Shown: positions 40,474 through 53,400, numbered from the stretch's first letter. The stretch is 64,000 nt of DNA from Gordius sp. MW1 (GCA_964036665.1 OZ038528.1:6268501-6332500); one strand, 5' to 3'. Numbers and translations are program-made. Notes: a model not told the origin generated them from the sequence alone.

Positions 40474-41206
40474 CAAATACCCACCCAGATCCTTCCTCTA
40501 ATTAACAAGGGGCGAAGAAAGAAAACAGTTCTTCAATATTCCGAACCGTTGGCAACAAACCAAACCGCGACAAACTAACAACAGAGTGATCTGAAAACAA
40601 ATAGTAAAAATCAACGAATGAAAATTTCGAAACCCACTTTAAAACAGATGATTCAAATAGAAATACCAATTATTCAAAACCAACCCTCAGTAATTCTAAA
40701 GGCCTAAATTCTTCATGTTTGGTAAGATAGAATTTAGCGAACAAACACACTTGAATTATTCACATACTATAAATTAAAAATAGATGTTTACGAAAATTAT
40801 GCTGCTAACCTATATTCAAACCCCCATCGCGTTTTCTTTTACTATTATTTGACGATCTTCCATGATCAATTAGTGCTTTTATAAAATTAGGAAGGGGCGG
40901 CGAGAGAAATGATAATTTGTAAAATAGCAATTTACAATGTTTGGTACAGCCTTTGTGATAGTTTTGTATAGATTAATTATAATTTTTGTCGAGGCTGTTG
41001 CTCGGTGAGTCACAGAGCTGGAAAAAAAAATCCCTTAGCCATGGCGTACCTTTTTTATCGCTGATTTACACATAAATCAGTCGTGTGGGCAAAGGCAAGA
41101 GCTGGCACTAGATGCCAGATGTTTAAATTTATGTAGGCTGAACAACTGATCAAAATTTTAATCGTACGTATAAAATGTTATGACTTTGATTGTAAAAGAT
41201 TATATA

Positions 41207-41345
41207 CAGAGACCAGATTGCCCGGCGTGCTGCCCGAACATGCCCGGCGTGGCTCGTGGGCCGGGCCGGGCTACTGCCCTAAATTTTTATTTTGGCGGGC
41301 CCGGGCGGGCACGGTAATAGGATTCGGTCAATTCGGGCTTAATAA
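41207..41345. repeat. GC-rich repeat fragment
   Basis: GCCCGGCGTG, GGGCCGGGCCGGGC and GGCGGGCCCGGGCGGGC words resemble the ends of the hAT-like MITE at 9169-9529. No partner terminus or target duplication was found. Confidence 0.4.
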
Positions 41346-42099
41346 AATTTTTTTGCCCAAACCACTCTATTTCCATCAAGTCTCTATCCCTAGCTACGTT
41401 CATGGAAATGATTAAAATATTTTCTCTGTTCGTAATTCAAATGTGTCGTCTATACATAATACAAAAGCGTCAGACCCAAATTGACACAATGCATGCAAGT
41501 GTTAACATTTAAACTATATTTGTCGTATCCGGAGTATTTAAATTCTCCCATCCCCATGTCCTCTTATAAAAAAGTTAAGGATTTCCCCCCAATATCTTGT
41601 AAAACTGCTTATCTCAGACATACTTATTCGATTCCCCCCCCCCTTCCCTTCTTTATACCGCAAGTTCGTTGATTCTGAGATTCTTATCTCACCGCGTTAA
41701 AACATCATCTTTACATTTAATTTTACTTAAGCGTGTGTTTCTCCTTCCCCCCCCCCACGCGCTTATTTCCCTATTGATCAACATGAACACTCATCATTGA
41801 TTTTTATAAACAACGTATTGTATCGAGAGTTGTTTGATCATCCATAAAATAATTATATTTTTCTTCAGTTTTCTCGGATATAAATAAATAGATTATAATA
41901 CCCTGTAAAGCGAAATTGGTTAATTAAAAACGTGCAGGCTGTTTTTTCTATTTTTAAACATAATTATTTTTCTATTTTTCAACAATCATGAATTCTTTAT
42001 ATTGTGCAGGATGGGATTTAAGATATTAGTAAAAGGAATAAGGGGAGACGGCCGGACAGTGGACAAAACATTACTCCACCGCCTGGAAATACACTTCTG

Positions 42100-42880
42100 T
42101 CAAGATCCATAACAAGTGGACGATGTTGCCTGGCGATATCTTCTCCCGTATTACTTTGCAATCCTTAATACTCCATAAGTCCTTTCGCCCTATAAGCAAA
42201 TAGTCAATTTGACTGAAATGCTTCCCACTTCAATAGGTCACAATATGATCTTCGCGTTTTTGAAAATAGGTGTTCAATCGCCATGTCATATGCTTGGGAT
42301 CCTTTGAGAAGTTTTTCCCCTTCTTTGTTTTTCAGACAATGCCCATATCCTCCATGATTGCGTTCATACTCGAGGCGCTCTTTCCCTGCGTGAGCGTTAA
42401 AATCTGCCCCAATAATTAGCCTTTCTTCCTGTCCTATTCCTTGTATTTCCTTTTCCAATGAATCGAAGAATATGTCTTTCTCTGATTTCGAACACCCAAT
42501 TTGGGGAGTATACGCGCACATAACGGTTAGGGGGCCCCTTTGATCTGCAATCTTCACCCACATTAGCCTGTCGGAACAACGCTTGACTTCCACCACCTTG
42601 TCCTTAAACGATTCGCTTTGAACGATACCGACCTCGTTTCTATTAGGTGACCCTAGAATAGTTTGTAGCCTTCTCCTAATTCCCGAGCTTTCGTTCCGTT
42701 CCACCTCGTCTCTTGTAGGCAGGCGATGTGTACCTTTCTTCTTTTTAGCATTTGTGCGACCTCGATGCTCTTCCCCGTCAGCGTTCCCACATTCCAGCAC
42801 GTTATTCGCATTCTTTCCTCAACTAATTTCCTTAACCGCCTTCGTTGTGAGTTGGGCAGTAACCCTAGTGTATTTTTCAC
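42100..42880 (-). pseudogene. RTE-like LINE endonuclease fragment
   Basis: Non-LTR retrotransposons nick target DNA with an apurinic-like endonuclease. The first frame (42880 to about 42660) carries RITCWNVGTLTGKSIEVA and IACLQETRWNG, with the catalytic Asn and Glu. After a shift the second frame (to about 42225) has NEVGIVQSESFKDKVVEV and the signature IIGADFNAHAGKE. After another shift a third frame gives SQIDYLLIGRKDLWSIKDCKVI. This resembles RTE elements and the craniofacial development protein 2-like relatives derived from them. The reverse transcriptase is absent, so only the 5' half survives, in three frames. Confidence 0.88.
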
Positions 42881-43079
42881 ATTGCACGGGCGGGGTATGC
42901 AGTGCGCGTCGTTTGTGGAGAACGCCCTAGCCTTTTCTTGTAATTTTTGTTTGAAACTATGGAGTTGGATTTATAGCCGGTTTCCGACCTGACGCCAACC
43001 CTTCACTTTTTGCACACGGACTTGGGACCGTCGTAGATATTTTTGTAAATGAAACAATTTTAAAAAGTGTTGTGGTTGG

Positions 43080-43660
43080 CTCCCACGCTTCCCTCCTACT
43101 ATAAAATGAAGATGGTGCTGGTAGCAAGCGCACATTAATAGAATTTCTTCATAGACCTCCCATTATTCGCGTTTAAAAATTAATTAACAGTCGCATTTTT
43201 CCCCGAGTTCCCCATTATTTTATTTTTTATATTTTTTCTGGGAACTTCGTGTGTTTGGGTATTAGAATTCTTATGAATTATTTTAAATAAATCGTTTTAA
43301 AAATTATTTTGGTTGTAATAATAAAAAGGTAAATAAAAAATATTGAATGAGCAATCCTAAATAAATATATTTACACATTACATAAATATTCAAAATGTAA
43401 AAGCTGTGATAGAAGTTTGCTTAATAATTTAGCGCCATCTATATTTTGTATAATATTTATTTATTAACGTTCGTTCAAATTTATTAACTAGTGAGGAAGG
43501 TAAATTGTCTTTGTCTGTTTATTGACCTAAAAATAAAACTCAATATCCAATAGAATTTCAATCCATGGCTCGATACCAGCTCATTAATTTAATATATTTT
43601 AGCATGTAACATACACAATTATTTGGAAATAAACCTATATTTAAAAATATTTATTTCTTA
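43080..43660. repeat. Inverted copy of the 7305-8115 repeat
   Basis: GAAGATGGTGCTGGTAGC, the TTCTGGGAACTTCGTGTG segment, AACGTTCGTTCAAATTTATT, CAGCTCATTAATTTAATAT and ATTATTTGGAAATAAACC mirror the left-hand copy. No coding frame was found. Confidence 0.65.
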
Positions 43661-43839
43661 TATTTTGGATTTATATTACGGGAATGATTAAGAATTTATA
43701 GATTTTTTAAAATTAATTAAATTTGTAAATGGGTAAAATCTTGATTAATAAGGTGATTGATTAATGTATTAAGTATATTAGAACCGATTAAATGAATTAA
43801 TATTTAATTTAATATATTAAATCTATGTTTTATTTATTT

Positions 43840-45250
43840 TATAAATTTCTATTTTAAAGTTATTAAAGATAGTACGTAGTTTTACATTATAAAATTAAAT
43901 CTTTAGATGGATATATTAAGACAAAAATATTTTTTATATTAATTAAATTATAATTATTATAATTATAATTCAATCATGTATCCATGAGAAACTCTCAAAA
44001 AGGGAACCACTCCATATTAGGAATGGTGGGCTCTAGATCGTTAATTGGCTTCGAAAAGCGAGCTAAGGACGGAGGAAGGTTACCGAAGATTGGATTGGAA
44101 GAGAAATAGAGCAAGGAAACAGCAAAACAAGGCTATAAATCACGACTTGGCTTGAGAGAAGCGGGGAAAAGCATACAACAGAACCGGGTAGTAAATTCTT
44201 TCGTATCGAATTCGAGGCTCATAGACCTTTCTTGTCCAGGCTACTGACCAATGAAAAAAATAACCATTGGCCAAAGTGTAAATCGAAACTTTTTCTTCGT
44301 TTTTTGAATTGCTATATTTGGTTAACATTGATAATTACCTTATGCCCTCCCCCTACAAGTGCCTATGCCTCTACTGATATGGGTCCCTATGCCAACCCCC
44401 CCCCCCCCTACAAAGGCCTATGCCTCTACTGATGTGGGTTCGATCCCGGGAGGGCAAATTCTTTTTATATTTTTTTAAATTAATATATTTTTCTTGCTAA
44501 TACCATTGATAATATGACTTTTTGACCGTTTCCTGGCTACTGACTAATAGAAAAAAATGACCATTGGCCAAAGTGTGAACCGAAATTTTTTTCATTTTTT
44601 TGTCTCTTATGTATTTATATCCTTTTAGCCCGTGTCCTGGCTACTCACCAATGAAAAAAATGACCATTGGACAAAGTGTGAATCGAAATTTTTTTTGTAT
44701 TTTTTGTCTCTTATGTATACATCCTTTTTGACCGTCTCCTGGCTGCTAACCAATGGAAAAATATGGCCATTGGATCAAATTTTTTTTTAATTATAAATAT
44801 AGGCTATTTAGCCGTTTATTGGCTACTGACCAATGAAATAAATGACCACTGGCCAAAGTGAGATTAAAATCAAATGTTTTTCTCTATATTATAATTATTC
44901 TAGTATTTGGCCGTCTGCTGGCTACCCAATGGAAAAAGTGACACTGGCCAAAGTGAGATTAAAATCGATTTTTTTCCTAGATTATAATTATAGGCTAGTT
45001 ATTTGCTGTCTGCTGACCATTAGAAAAAATAACCACTGGCCAAAGGGTATATCGCTTTTCCATATTATAACTATAGTCTATTTGGCCGTCTGACCAATGG
45101 AAAATATGACCAATGGCCAAAGTCTGATTGGAAATATTTTTTGTTTTTTCAAAATCTTGTTTATACTATACATATGCGCATGATTTGAATAGAGTCTACA
45201 GTCATAATTCAAATTATGGGTCGCCTATTTTGTTGACATTTGCATTTGGC
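43840..45250. repeat. Inverted counterpart of the 0.1-1.3 kb repeats, with CCAATGG array
   Basis: 43840-43980 mirrors 110-250, and 45135-45230 mirrors 715-800 (CATATGCGCATGATTTGAATAGAG). Between them are about nine CCAATGG/CATTGG units and a tRNA-like module with GGGTTCGATCCCGG on the plus strand near 44437. A poly-C tract lies at 44395-44409. Confidence 0.65.
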
Positions 45251-45295
45251 ATTTGTAGAATAAACGCGTTGCCCAATTTTTTAGATGTACAGCTA

Positions 45296-45566
45296 AGGGT
45301 GCGTCTTAAAATGCTATTTTGCATAGATGCAAAAAAAACGAATGCATGTTAAAACATAGCCGCGTCTTAATACGAGCGTCACTTCATTTTTGTTCTATTT
45401 TTGTCTTTTTGCTCTTAAAACAAATATTTATCCTTTAATTACGCTTATTAATGCATATTCATATGTTAACTAAACTAAAATTGTTGATTCCACGACATGT
45501 ATATCGCATATTTAGACAAACAAAAATATGGCGCCATGAAGTTGAATCTTATATTAAGACGGGCCC
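45296..45566. mobile_element. Harbinger-like MITE
   Basis: The ends GGGTGCGTCTTAA and TTAAGACGGGCCC are flanked by TAA on both sides. Subterminal AACATAGCCGCGTCTTAATACGAG matches, inverted, the region next to the right end of 10204-14726, so both belong to one family. It is about 270 bp and non-coding. Confidence 0.78.
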
Positions 45567-45589
45567 TAAAGGAACCGTAGCATGAGTGC

Positions 45590-46440
45590 GTGCATGTATG
45601 CATAGAATACGCCATATAGCTTCATTGCTGCTTATATATCTTCCAGCCTGGAGCTAAGCGATTTCATCGATGTGAAGACTCGTTATATACGCAGTGATTT
45701 CTGGTTGAATGTTAAAAACTGTCATACCACTACCTTAGGTAACCGAATTACAATATTCAACATGTGTGCTTCGCACAGCCCAGCGGTTACCACCTCGACG
45801 CGAAGTTGAATGGGTAATGCTACCACAATCTTTTGTTGATCTTCTTTTGTACAAATGATATTTATTACTGCCGGTAATTGTGTTGCATACATAGACTAGA
45901 TAGACTGCTCATCAACGCACAAACTGTGTACCCTTTTTTCCACCATTTTGAAAGGCACATTGTAAAGAGGCACATTTAGAAATTCGTAATTTTCGCAAAT
46001 TAAATAATCTTAAAAAGGTAAATAAAAAAACATTGAATGGGGTAGATATCAAAAACAGTATTTTAAAATATTTACACAATACATAAAAATTAAAAATTTA
46101 AAAAATGCGATCAAAGTTTGTTTAATAATTTGTGCCATCAATATTAATTGCTATTTTGTATAATATTAATTTATTGACGTTCTTTTTAATTTATAAACTA
46201 GTGAGGAAGTTAAATTGACTGTTATAGGGCAAAATTACATAGTTTACACCAGTTGCCCTCTTCAAAATGGAGGAAAATTTGACACACTATTAACCATATG
46301 CAACATATGGCATGTGAAGTCTATCTAGTCTATAGTTGCATACCAAGCCTCGAGGATATCGCTTTATGCCTTTACCATATATCAAGCATGCATATTTTTC
46401 GTAACAACTTTTGTAAAAATCCTTATTTAGTTTAAGATTA
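45590..46440. repeat. Diverged copy of the 16790-18190 repeat
   Basis: Shares CAGCCCAGCGGTTACCACCTCGACG, ATCTTCTTTTGTACAAATGATA, the GAGCAGTCTATC region and GCCTCGAGGATATCGCTTT. It is interrupted by about 230 bp related to 7305-8115. The short frames here are not convincing genes. Confidence 0.5.
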
Positions 46441-46449
46441 GGTATTTCA

Positions 46450-47560
46450 GCACATATTACATCGTCGATTTCGTTTGGATGTGACCTAATTATATAGCCA
46501 TATGTGTGTTTGGGCATGCACTAAACCTCTCTTTGCCATTCCACTGATACATCCACCGCACAAGGCTAAAGACCTTATGCTTAACAATAAGATTAATTTG
46601 ATTAAAATTTCTCGGAAAACACGTGCTGGGATGTCATGCCTATCGACTGGTTATTGGCCATGAAATAAAAGCTCATGCGCATTGCGGTAAGCATTGCAGG
46701 TTAATCTAATGAATAGATCTGGACGACCGTAGTTAGGAGCATACGCAGTCTATTCTTAAGCGTATTCATGCATAGGATGTGGACAAAATGGTTAGTTTCC
46801 TAACGTTAATTGTATTAGCGTCGTTAAGAGCTGCATCTTTAAGCATTATTCCTTAGAAATAATAGCTAATAACACTGCATTTTACGTTTGTCGGTTAACC
46901 ATTTTCAGCATTTATCATTTTAACGTTAAAGTAATGTATTTATACTTGTAATATTAATAACCAATCGTAAGTTTACGCAAAAAAGAAGGAAAGGGGAGAA
47001 TGTTTAGAATAGCGCGCGTTATTTTTATTTAAAAAAATGGTGATCTCTTGTCCGCTTGATGGCGGTAAGCACTACCAAAAAAGAGGCCTACAGCTGTCGC
47101 AGGTCGATAAAAATTATATATAAACCATCTAGGATGCTAAGATGATGATCTGGCTAAATTTGGTGGCAATCGGTCGAGAATTTTAGGATTTATTAGAGGA
47201 CAAAGAAAACGGAGTTACAATTTTATACATATAAATATTTGAACACATAAAAATTTAGTATGATATTATACACATTTTTAGGGGAAAGTTAAAATGTCAA
47301 CCTTTATGTTTGCTAATGTGCACTTGACCAATATCCTTAATATAAAAGTTAACCTATGATAAGCGTAAGAAAATGCTACATCACATCAAAGTAAAATTTC
47401 CCAGTTAAATTACTAACATGCTCTTAATTAATTGACTGATACTTTTTATGCCTCCATTTTATAAATTAGAGACAAAATTCTAACAAAGTCACCTTAGCAA
47501 TCAATACTCTTTTGCTTTTCGTTAAAATAGGGCCTGATGGATGATAACATACAATAATGT
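46450..47560. other. Intergenic, no gene seen
   Basis: AT-rich. A stretch at 47030-47215 (TTTGGTGGCAATCGGTCGAGAATTTTAGG) resembles the tails of some dispersed retroelements but could not be classified. Confidence 0.35.
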
Positions 47561-47739
47561 AAAATAAAATGTAAAGGGGGGGGGGGGGCAATAATGATTT
47601 AGGGAGGGTCAAAAGAATCATTTTTTGAAATTTTAATCATAATTTTCTATAAATTTTAACAAAGTTTAGATTTAGAGGTGTGCAGCCGCCCCTCCTTGCC
47701 CCCCCCTCGGCTGAGCCCATGATTCGGTCCTTAGACAAC

Positions 47740-48700
47740 TTTTAATTGCTAACAATTTATGGGCTCACATTCCATTTGTTTATGTCACACCGAACGTGTC
47801 ACGCCGAACGTGAATGTCACGCACCGAGTGTCACGCCGAACGTGTCACGTTGTTTGTTTTAATTTTTTCGTATATGGGTTCGAATCTTGGCGAGGGCAAT
47901 TATTTTTTAATAATAATTAATATTAATTGCTATATTGTTCTTGTTAAAATAACATTGATAATATGGATTTTTGGCCGTCCCCTGGCTGCTGACCAATAGA
48001 AAAAATCACCATTGGCCAAAGTGTAAATCGGTTTTTTTTGACTCTTATGTATTTATATAACCGTCTCCTGGTACTGACCAATGGAAAAAATGACCATTGG
48101 CCAAAGTGTGAATCGAAATTTTGTTTCCTTTTTTATGACTCTTATGTATTTACCGTATCTTGGTACTCACCAATGGAAAAAATTACCATTGGCCAAAGTA
48201 TGAATCAATATTTTTTTTCGTTTTTTTTGACTCTTATGTATTTATAAATAGACCGTCTCTTGGTACTAACCAATGGAAAAAATGACCATTGGCCAAAGTG
48301 TGAATCCAAATTTTTTTTTCGTTTTTTATACCCTTATGTATTTACAGAATCTTGGTACTGACCAAAGGGAAAAAATGACCATTGACAAATTGTGGTAAAG
48401 TTTCAATTTAGCACCTGTAAAATTTTTGATAAATACTGACGCTATCTCTGACATTTTGAGTTGCGCGGTCGTAGGCAATATTGGAATTGCAGATCGTTGC
48501 TCATTTTGTCGTAAGCCTATTATTAATTTTTTGAGCACCTGTAACCCTGTGCCCCTTAACAATGGCCTACGCCTCTTATAATATGGGTTCAAATCATGGC
48601 GAGGGCAAATTTTTTTATTAACTTAACACCGATTGTTCTTGTTAATAACATTTTGTCCGCTGGCTATTGACCAAAGGAAAATAAATGACCATTGGCCAAA
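47740..48700. repeat. CCAATGG array with tRNA-like modules
   Basis: About six units of TGACCATTGGCCAAAGTGTGAATC with CTTGGTACTGACCAATGG are flanked by plus-strand modules GGGTTCGAATCTTGGCGAGGGCA (near 47877) and GGGTTCAAATCATGGCGAGGGC (near 48586). It begins with CGAACGTGTCACGCC-type repeats (47790-47850), which also occur inverted at 52210-52285. Confidence 0.7.
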
Positions 48701-49440
48701 ATGTGAATAAAAAAAATAGTTTTTTTAACGCCTATTTTAATTGCTATTTTAACACCTGTTGCATTTCCCTCTTTTAAACCTATCAATTCATACCGTCACA
48801 TGTAGTTTTTATATTTTTTCCCAATAAATAACGTGCATCTCTTTTGAATAGACTTTGGCCACTTAATGGCGCTTTAAACAATTAAAAAATTTTATTAATT
48901 CTTCTACTTTATCATTCAGTTATTGAGTAAGTTTTTTCTATTATTGTTTTTTTTATACCTAATTGTATAAATTGCAATTACTAACCTTTTTATTTTTGTG
49001 TTATTTTGTTTTGTTTTTTACTATTGTTCTGCAACTAATAACCAATATTATTTCATTATTTCCATTTATTAACAAAAAAAACAAATATTCGAATTATATT
49101 ATTTCAGAAAATTAAACAATAAAATAATTGCTTACAATTCGGATTAAGGATGATATGATTTTATCAGGGGGAAAAACAATAAGTGATAGTTTTTGTATAT
49201 ATAGTATTTTTCCAATACAATAATAATAGTTTTTTTAACGGGGCTGCGCAGATGTTCTTTCTTCGTCGATGTTTACATCACTCAGCATCGTCTATCCCAC
49301 GATGTGTCAGAACAAAGCAATGACTTAGGTAATTAAACATGTAGAGGAAGATGGCAACGGTTGTTAGTTAAATATACAGGGAGATAGAAGCCAGTAAAAT
49401 AGACATAAAAATTAAAATAGAAATAAAAGTTAAATCGAAA
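48700..49440. other. Intergenic, no gene seen
   Basis: AT-rich with long poly-T runs. No coding frame or recognisable repeat apart from scattered simple sequence. Confidence 0.35.
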
Positions 49441-51530
49441 TAAAACGAAAGTGAAAATAAGGCAGAGGCCAGGTGGCGTGTAGGAGCGCGGATACCACAC
49501 CATTTCCTTTAAGAAAGACCCAAAGAGGATGGGAGCGGGGAAGGTAAAGGAACGGCCTCCCCAATGGACTTCGTTGGGTCAATTTGCTACCCATTATTTC
49601 CGTCTCGCTGACTCCCTCGAGTCGCCTCCCTCACCGCCTGGTCGTGTTCTTGCAACGTTACTGACGCCATTGGCGCTAATACCGCGTCTGCGTTAACAAC
49701 CTCGGCTTGATCGAGGTGCATCGCTACATCGACTGCAACCTCATCCAACCCGGCGTTCACAGCCTCGACCACGGTGACACAAGGTACCACCAGCGGTGTC
49801 GCAAGTGTACCCCCACACGCTGGCCTTCGATGTCGACGTTGGCACCCACGACACCACCTTCGGCTCACCCTGTGTCGCCCTCCGCGCGCCGCCGTCAAGG
49901 CAATCTCCGTGCCTCTTCGGACCGGGCGCACCGTCGGAAGGACTTCTTTGGGATTCCTCCAACTTCCCCCAGCGTACCCTCCTCAACTCACCCTACCACC
50001 TACCATACCCTTCAAGATAACTTCCTTCGACCCGAGTGTTGACTCTCTCTCAGCAGGGTCGTCGGACCTGAGTTTCTGACCGCATACGTTTTTCTCTTGT
50101 CCCTTGTTCAGGCGTACGTATCGAATTGCATTGAACATTTCCTCATCGTTTTCTGGTCCGGTTTTTCAATTGGTATTCGCGATTGGATTTTATCATGAAC
50201 CGAAAAAAGTAAATCGCACTTCCCCATCGAACTTGCTACGGGGGGGCGGTTTTTTGTTGTGAGGTAACGTCAAATTGATGGCTAACGATTGACCACGTGT
50301 ATCTGAGCGTCGTTGTGTTCAGGATACTCTACCAATTTTCATTAACGCAACCCACAAAGTTCCATGTTTTCCCCCACGAGAGCGAGACAGAAACACCTTC
50401 GCTACCCTAAGTCGTTCAGGCCGCTCCTCAATACGAGCTGCTAGCCTCTCGACCAAAAGCGTACGAAATTTCCATTAAATTATTGGTGACGTCGCTATAC
50501 CACACATCCGCTATCGGCGCCGACACAGGCGCGACATCACTAAGTGTAAAAATTGTCATCAGGCATATCTCGCATAAAATGCAACTCGCCTACCATAATC
50601 ACCTGGGAGCTATGAACTCCATAACGGTAACCTTGGACCGGTGGTATTACCTCTCATCAAACCACATGCGACGTTCCGGTAACCAACCAAATATATAAAT
50701 CACATCATGCGCACCGGGCGGCAAAAATATTTGCCCACCCAGGCAATTCGACCTCACCAAACCTATAAAGGTGATACGGCGTATAGCCAAAAAAACAGGT
50801 CATAATAACAAGCATTAAGCCTCCGAAAATTAATTCGCTTTTGGGTTAAACGTGCGCTCATGCAATAGTATTAAACTCCCTACCCGAAACCTCGTCGTAC
50901 ACGCATTGCTCTGTACCGGCAGAATTCCTTCGGGCTTGGCCCTACCCTCCCTATGCACCGACCCCTCAGCGCATATTGACCACTGCCCTGTACATGCAAC
51001 ATTCATGCATAACGTTACGTACCATCGCGTCATTTTGTCCACCCGCCATAGTCCGATTATTAAGCAGGTACCGACAGAATTTTCCAGAGCTGCAATAGCG
51101 TCCAGCACCGGAATTACATACCTTCGGCACCCTATTATCGTACTCTTAGATACCAGCTTATCAATCAAGGACAATGACAGACGACGATTGACAGTCACAT
51201 GCGCGTCAATCATATTGATATATATTAAATAAATTTTATGCGAAAAAAAAGAGAAAGGCAAAAATTTGAAGGAATAAATCATGCATAATAAAAAATGTTT
51301 ACCTTCGCGCGATTCTAATGGGACTTATGAACTAACTAATCGGATTAAAAAATATTACCATACCCTTATTACCCCAAATAAATTATTATAACAATCAAAA
51401 TATTGTAATTCCATTCTTTATATTTTACTCTTAAAATGTCTTGATTAATTTTAGTCCAACAAGAAAAAATTAAATGAATAATTATATCACTTTCTTTTTA
51501 ACCTTAATACATTAAATTTACTTTTAAAAA
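49440..51530 (-). pseudogene. GC-rich remains of an LTR-element interior
   Basis: GC content jumps in this block. On the minus strand, near 51210-51120, a protease-like pattern appears (DAHVTVNRRLSLSLIDKLVSKS), in which the active-site DTG is replaced by DKL. Other segments are open over 80-150 codons in several frames, with no clear domain. A primer-binding-site-like sequence and putative LTR lie directly to the right. The block is probably the decayed interior of a Gypsy-like element, related in character to 15999-16499. No reverse transcriptase motif was found. Confidence 0.45.
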
Positions 51531-52010
51531 TCAGATCCCACTTCTGACACCACTGAAAGAAAATGTAAGAACACATTACGTTAATATTTCATCAATAATC
51601 TTGTTTATTCACGAAAACTCAATCATTATATATCTTACCTTAACTTATTTCATTTATTTCAATTATGCCCAAAATCCGAAGTAAGCGCGAAGATATCCAA
51701 GAATTATATTCGAGCGAAAAGGCGAAAACGCGAATAATATTATATCCGAACGAACAAAAGAAAATAATAATTCTGTTAAAAGGTACAATGAACTCATTAC
51801 TCCGCGTATGACTTGGGGAGAGAGGGGAGAAGGGGGGGGGAAGACTCGTATGGTAAACTGGTAAACTGCGCAGGAGCCTTCGCATAGGAAACTTGTCTGT
51901 GCGCGCCTACGCATAGGAGACTTGGCTTTAACTGCGCGCGCATGCGCATAGGAGACTGCGCATAAGAGACTGCGCATGGGTGCACCTGCGCATCAGTGGT
52001 CACGCATGCA
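51531..52010 (-). mobile_element. Putative 5' LTR and primer-binding site with TGCGCA cluster
   Basis: On the minus strand TGGTGTCAGAAGTGGGATC (51552 downward) is the same primer-site sequence as in family A. One base to its right is a putative LTR, 51554-52010, starting TGCATGCGTG and ending TTTCTTTCA (minus strand). At 51865-51995 it has several TGCGCATAGGAGAC-like units, one of which contains the palindrome CGCGCATGCGCA (51937-51948), matching the NRF1 consensus. No second LTR was found in the window. Confidence 0.5.
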
Positions 52011-52014
52011 AAAA

Positions 52015-52330
52015 AAATAAAAATTTTGATTCACACTTTGGCCAATGGTCATTTTTTTACAGGTCAGCAGCCAGCGGACGGCCAAAAAGCCATATTATCA
52101 ATGTTATTATAAAAAAGACAAAATAGCAATTAATATTAAATATAATTTTAAAAAAAAATTTGCCCTCGCCGAGATTCGAACCCATATACGAAAAAAAAAT
52201 AAAACAAACAACGTGACACATGCGGCGTGACACTCGGTGCGTGACATTCACGTTCGGTGTGACACATTCGGCGTGACATAAACAAATGGAAAGTGAACAC
52301 ATAAATTACATAGCAATTAATATAAAATTG
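52015..52330. repeat. Single composite repeat unit
   Basis: CCAATGG/GGTCAGCAGCCAGCGGACGG is followed by a minus-strand tRNA-like module (GGGTTCGAATCTCGGCGAGGGC), CGTGACA repeats and the GCATAGCAATTAAT end. It is the reverse complement of the start of the 47740-48700 block. Confidence 0.65.
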
Positions 52331-52657
52331 ATAACCTGCACACACACCAAAAGAAATTTTTTTCGGATTTTAATTACTTTAAAGTAGTTTTGATGCGTTA
52401 TTATTATTAATTTATCAAACTTATGATGGGATATTACTGGGTAAAAAATGGTGTACAAACTATTTTTTGGAAAATCATTGGCTTTATATGTGCATGTGGT
52501 ACATAAAATATGCAAGATATGTTAAACAATAACCGGACAAATAAATTGAATCCAGCATGGAATTTTAGTAAATTTAATAATATTTTAATATATTTTGAAA
52601 GTTTTAAAAAGTTTAAAATAAGTTTTAAAGCCAGATAATTTTTTATTAAATATTAAA

Positions 52658-53400
52658 TTAGTTTTTTAATAGTAGTTTATTACGCCTTTTACTCGATGTT
52701 GCAAACGAATTTATAATATCATCAGGGGGAATAACATTTACAAAGTCATGTCTCAATAAAGGAAAATAACCTATCTTGTAATTTGTGGAACGGAGATATG
52801 TTTTAATCCGTTTTAGCAATGAGAACGATCTTTCGCATGAACATGAAGTTATTGACATAGTTAAAATTATTTTAATCAAAATAATAAAATTTATAAACAC
52901 TATTAAGGGCAAAATTTTAATAAGTGAAAAATTATCATTGCATTTTATTTTATACGAAGGTAAAGAATTATAAAATATTACATAATTTTTTGCCATTGTT
53001 ATTTCGGCATCTTGCAGTTTTAATTCATAATAATTAGTTACTTCTGATAAAAGAGATTTATCGCAAAAAAGGGGATGAAGAGTTTAAACTTTCTAAAGAA
53101 ATTGCATAGCAATTAATTATATAAATTACCTTTAATTTCCGAGAGTCTTATGTTTAATTCTGCTATTATTCTATCGATGATAGGATAATATAAATCAAAT
53201 TTGAAATCAATTAATGAAAGGTAGATTTATAAGTGTATAAAGGGTCCTAATTTTTTGATTTTATACGTTTAGACGGTAATAATGAAATATCAATTTTGAA
53301 GCTAAATCTTTCGCCTTATTATAAAGAATGGAATTATGTCGACTCAATAATTTTATAAAATTTGCATCTTTTATAGTCTTATACAGCATCTTTATTTGTA
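52658..53400 (-). pseudogene. hAT transposase remnant (ZMYM-type)
   Basis: The frame 52996-52658 ends with the hATC motif SITSCSCERSFSLLKRIKTYLRS. Upstream on the same strand, broken frames (53400-53000) give DLYYPIIDRIIAELNIRLSE, the region that precedes hATC in ZMYM1-like transposases. Stops and shifts abound, and terminal repeats were not found. It is older than and distinct from the 10252-13403 transposon. Confidence 0.75.

Larger units (their letters stand above)
38470..41900 (+). mobile_element. Diverged LTR element (family A, copy 3), boundaries approximate
   Basis: A CTTCC-poly-C-ACGCGCTT segment followed by TCATCA-CATTGA-TTT-TAAAC and GTATCGA occurs at 38530-38650 and again at 41735-41835, as in two diverged LTRs. 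Primer-site-like TGGTGTCAG occurs at 38859 and again at 38965. The interior (40870-41125) shares the conserved non-coding block with copies 1 and 2. No gag or pol is present. Exact ends and target duplication could not be fixed. Confidence 0.55.

Noticed and set aside
46290-46517. Minus-strand 75-codon frame
   Set aside because: Lies partly in a dispersed repeat; no recognisable motif, and nothing beyond chance length in this region.
49587-50079. Several overlapping GC-rich open frames on both strands
   Set aside because: GC-rich DNA has few stops. The peptides are Arg/Pro/Thr-rich with no domain, and their frames overlap one another.
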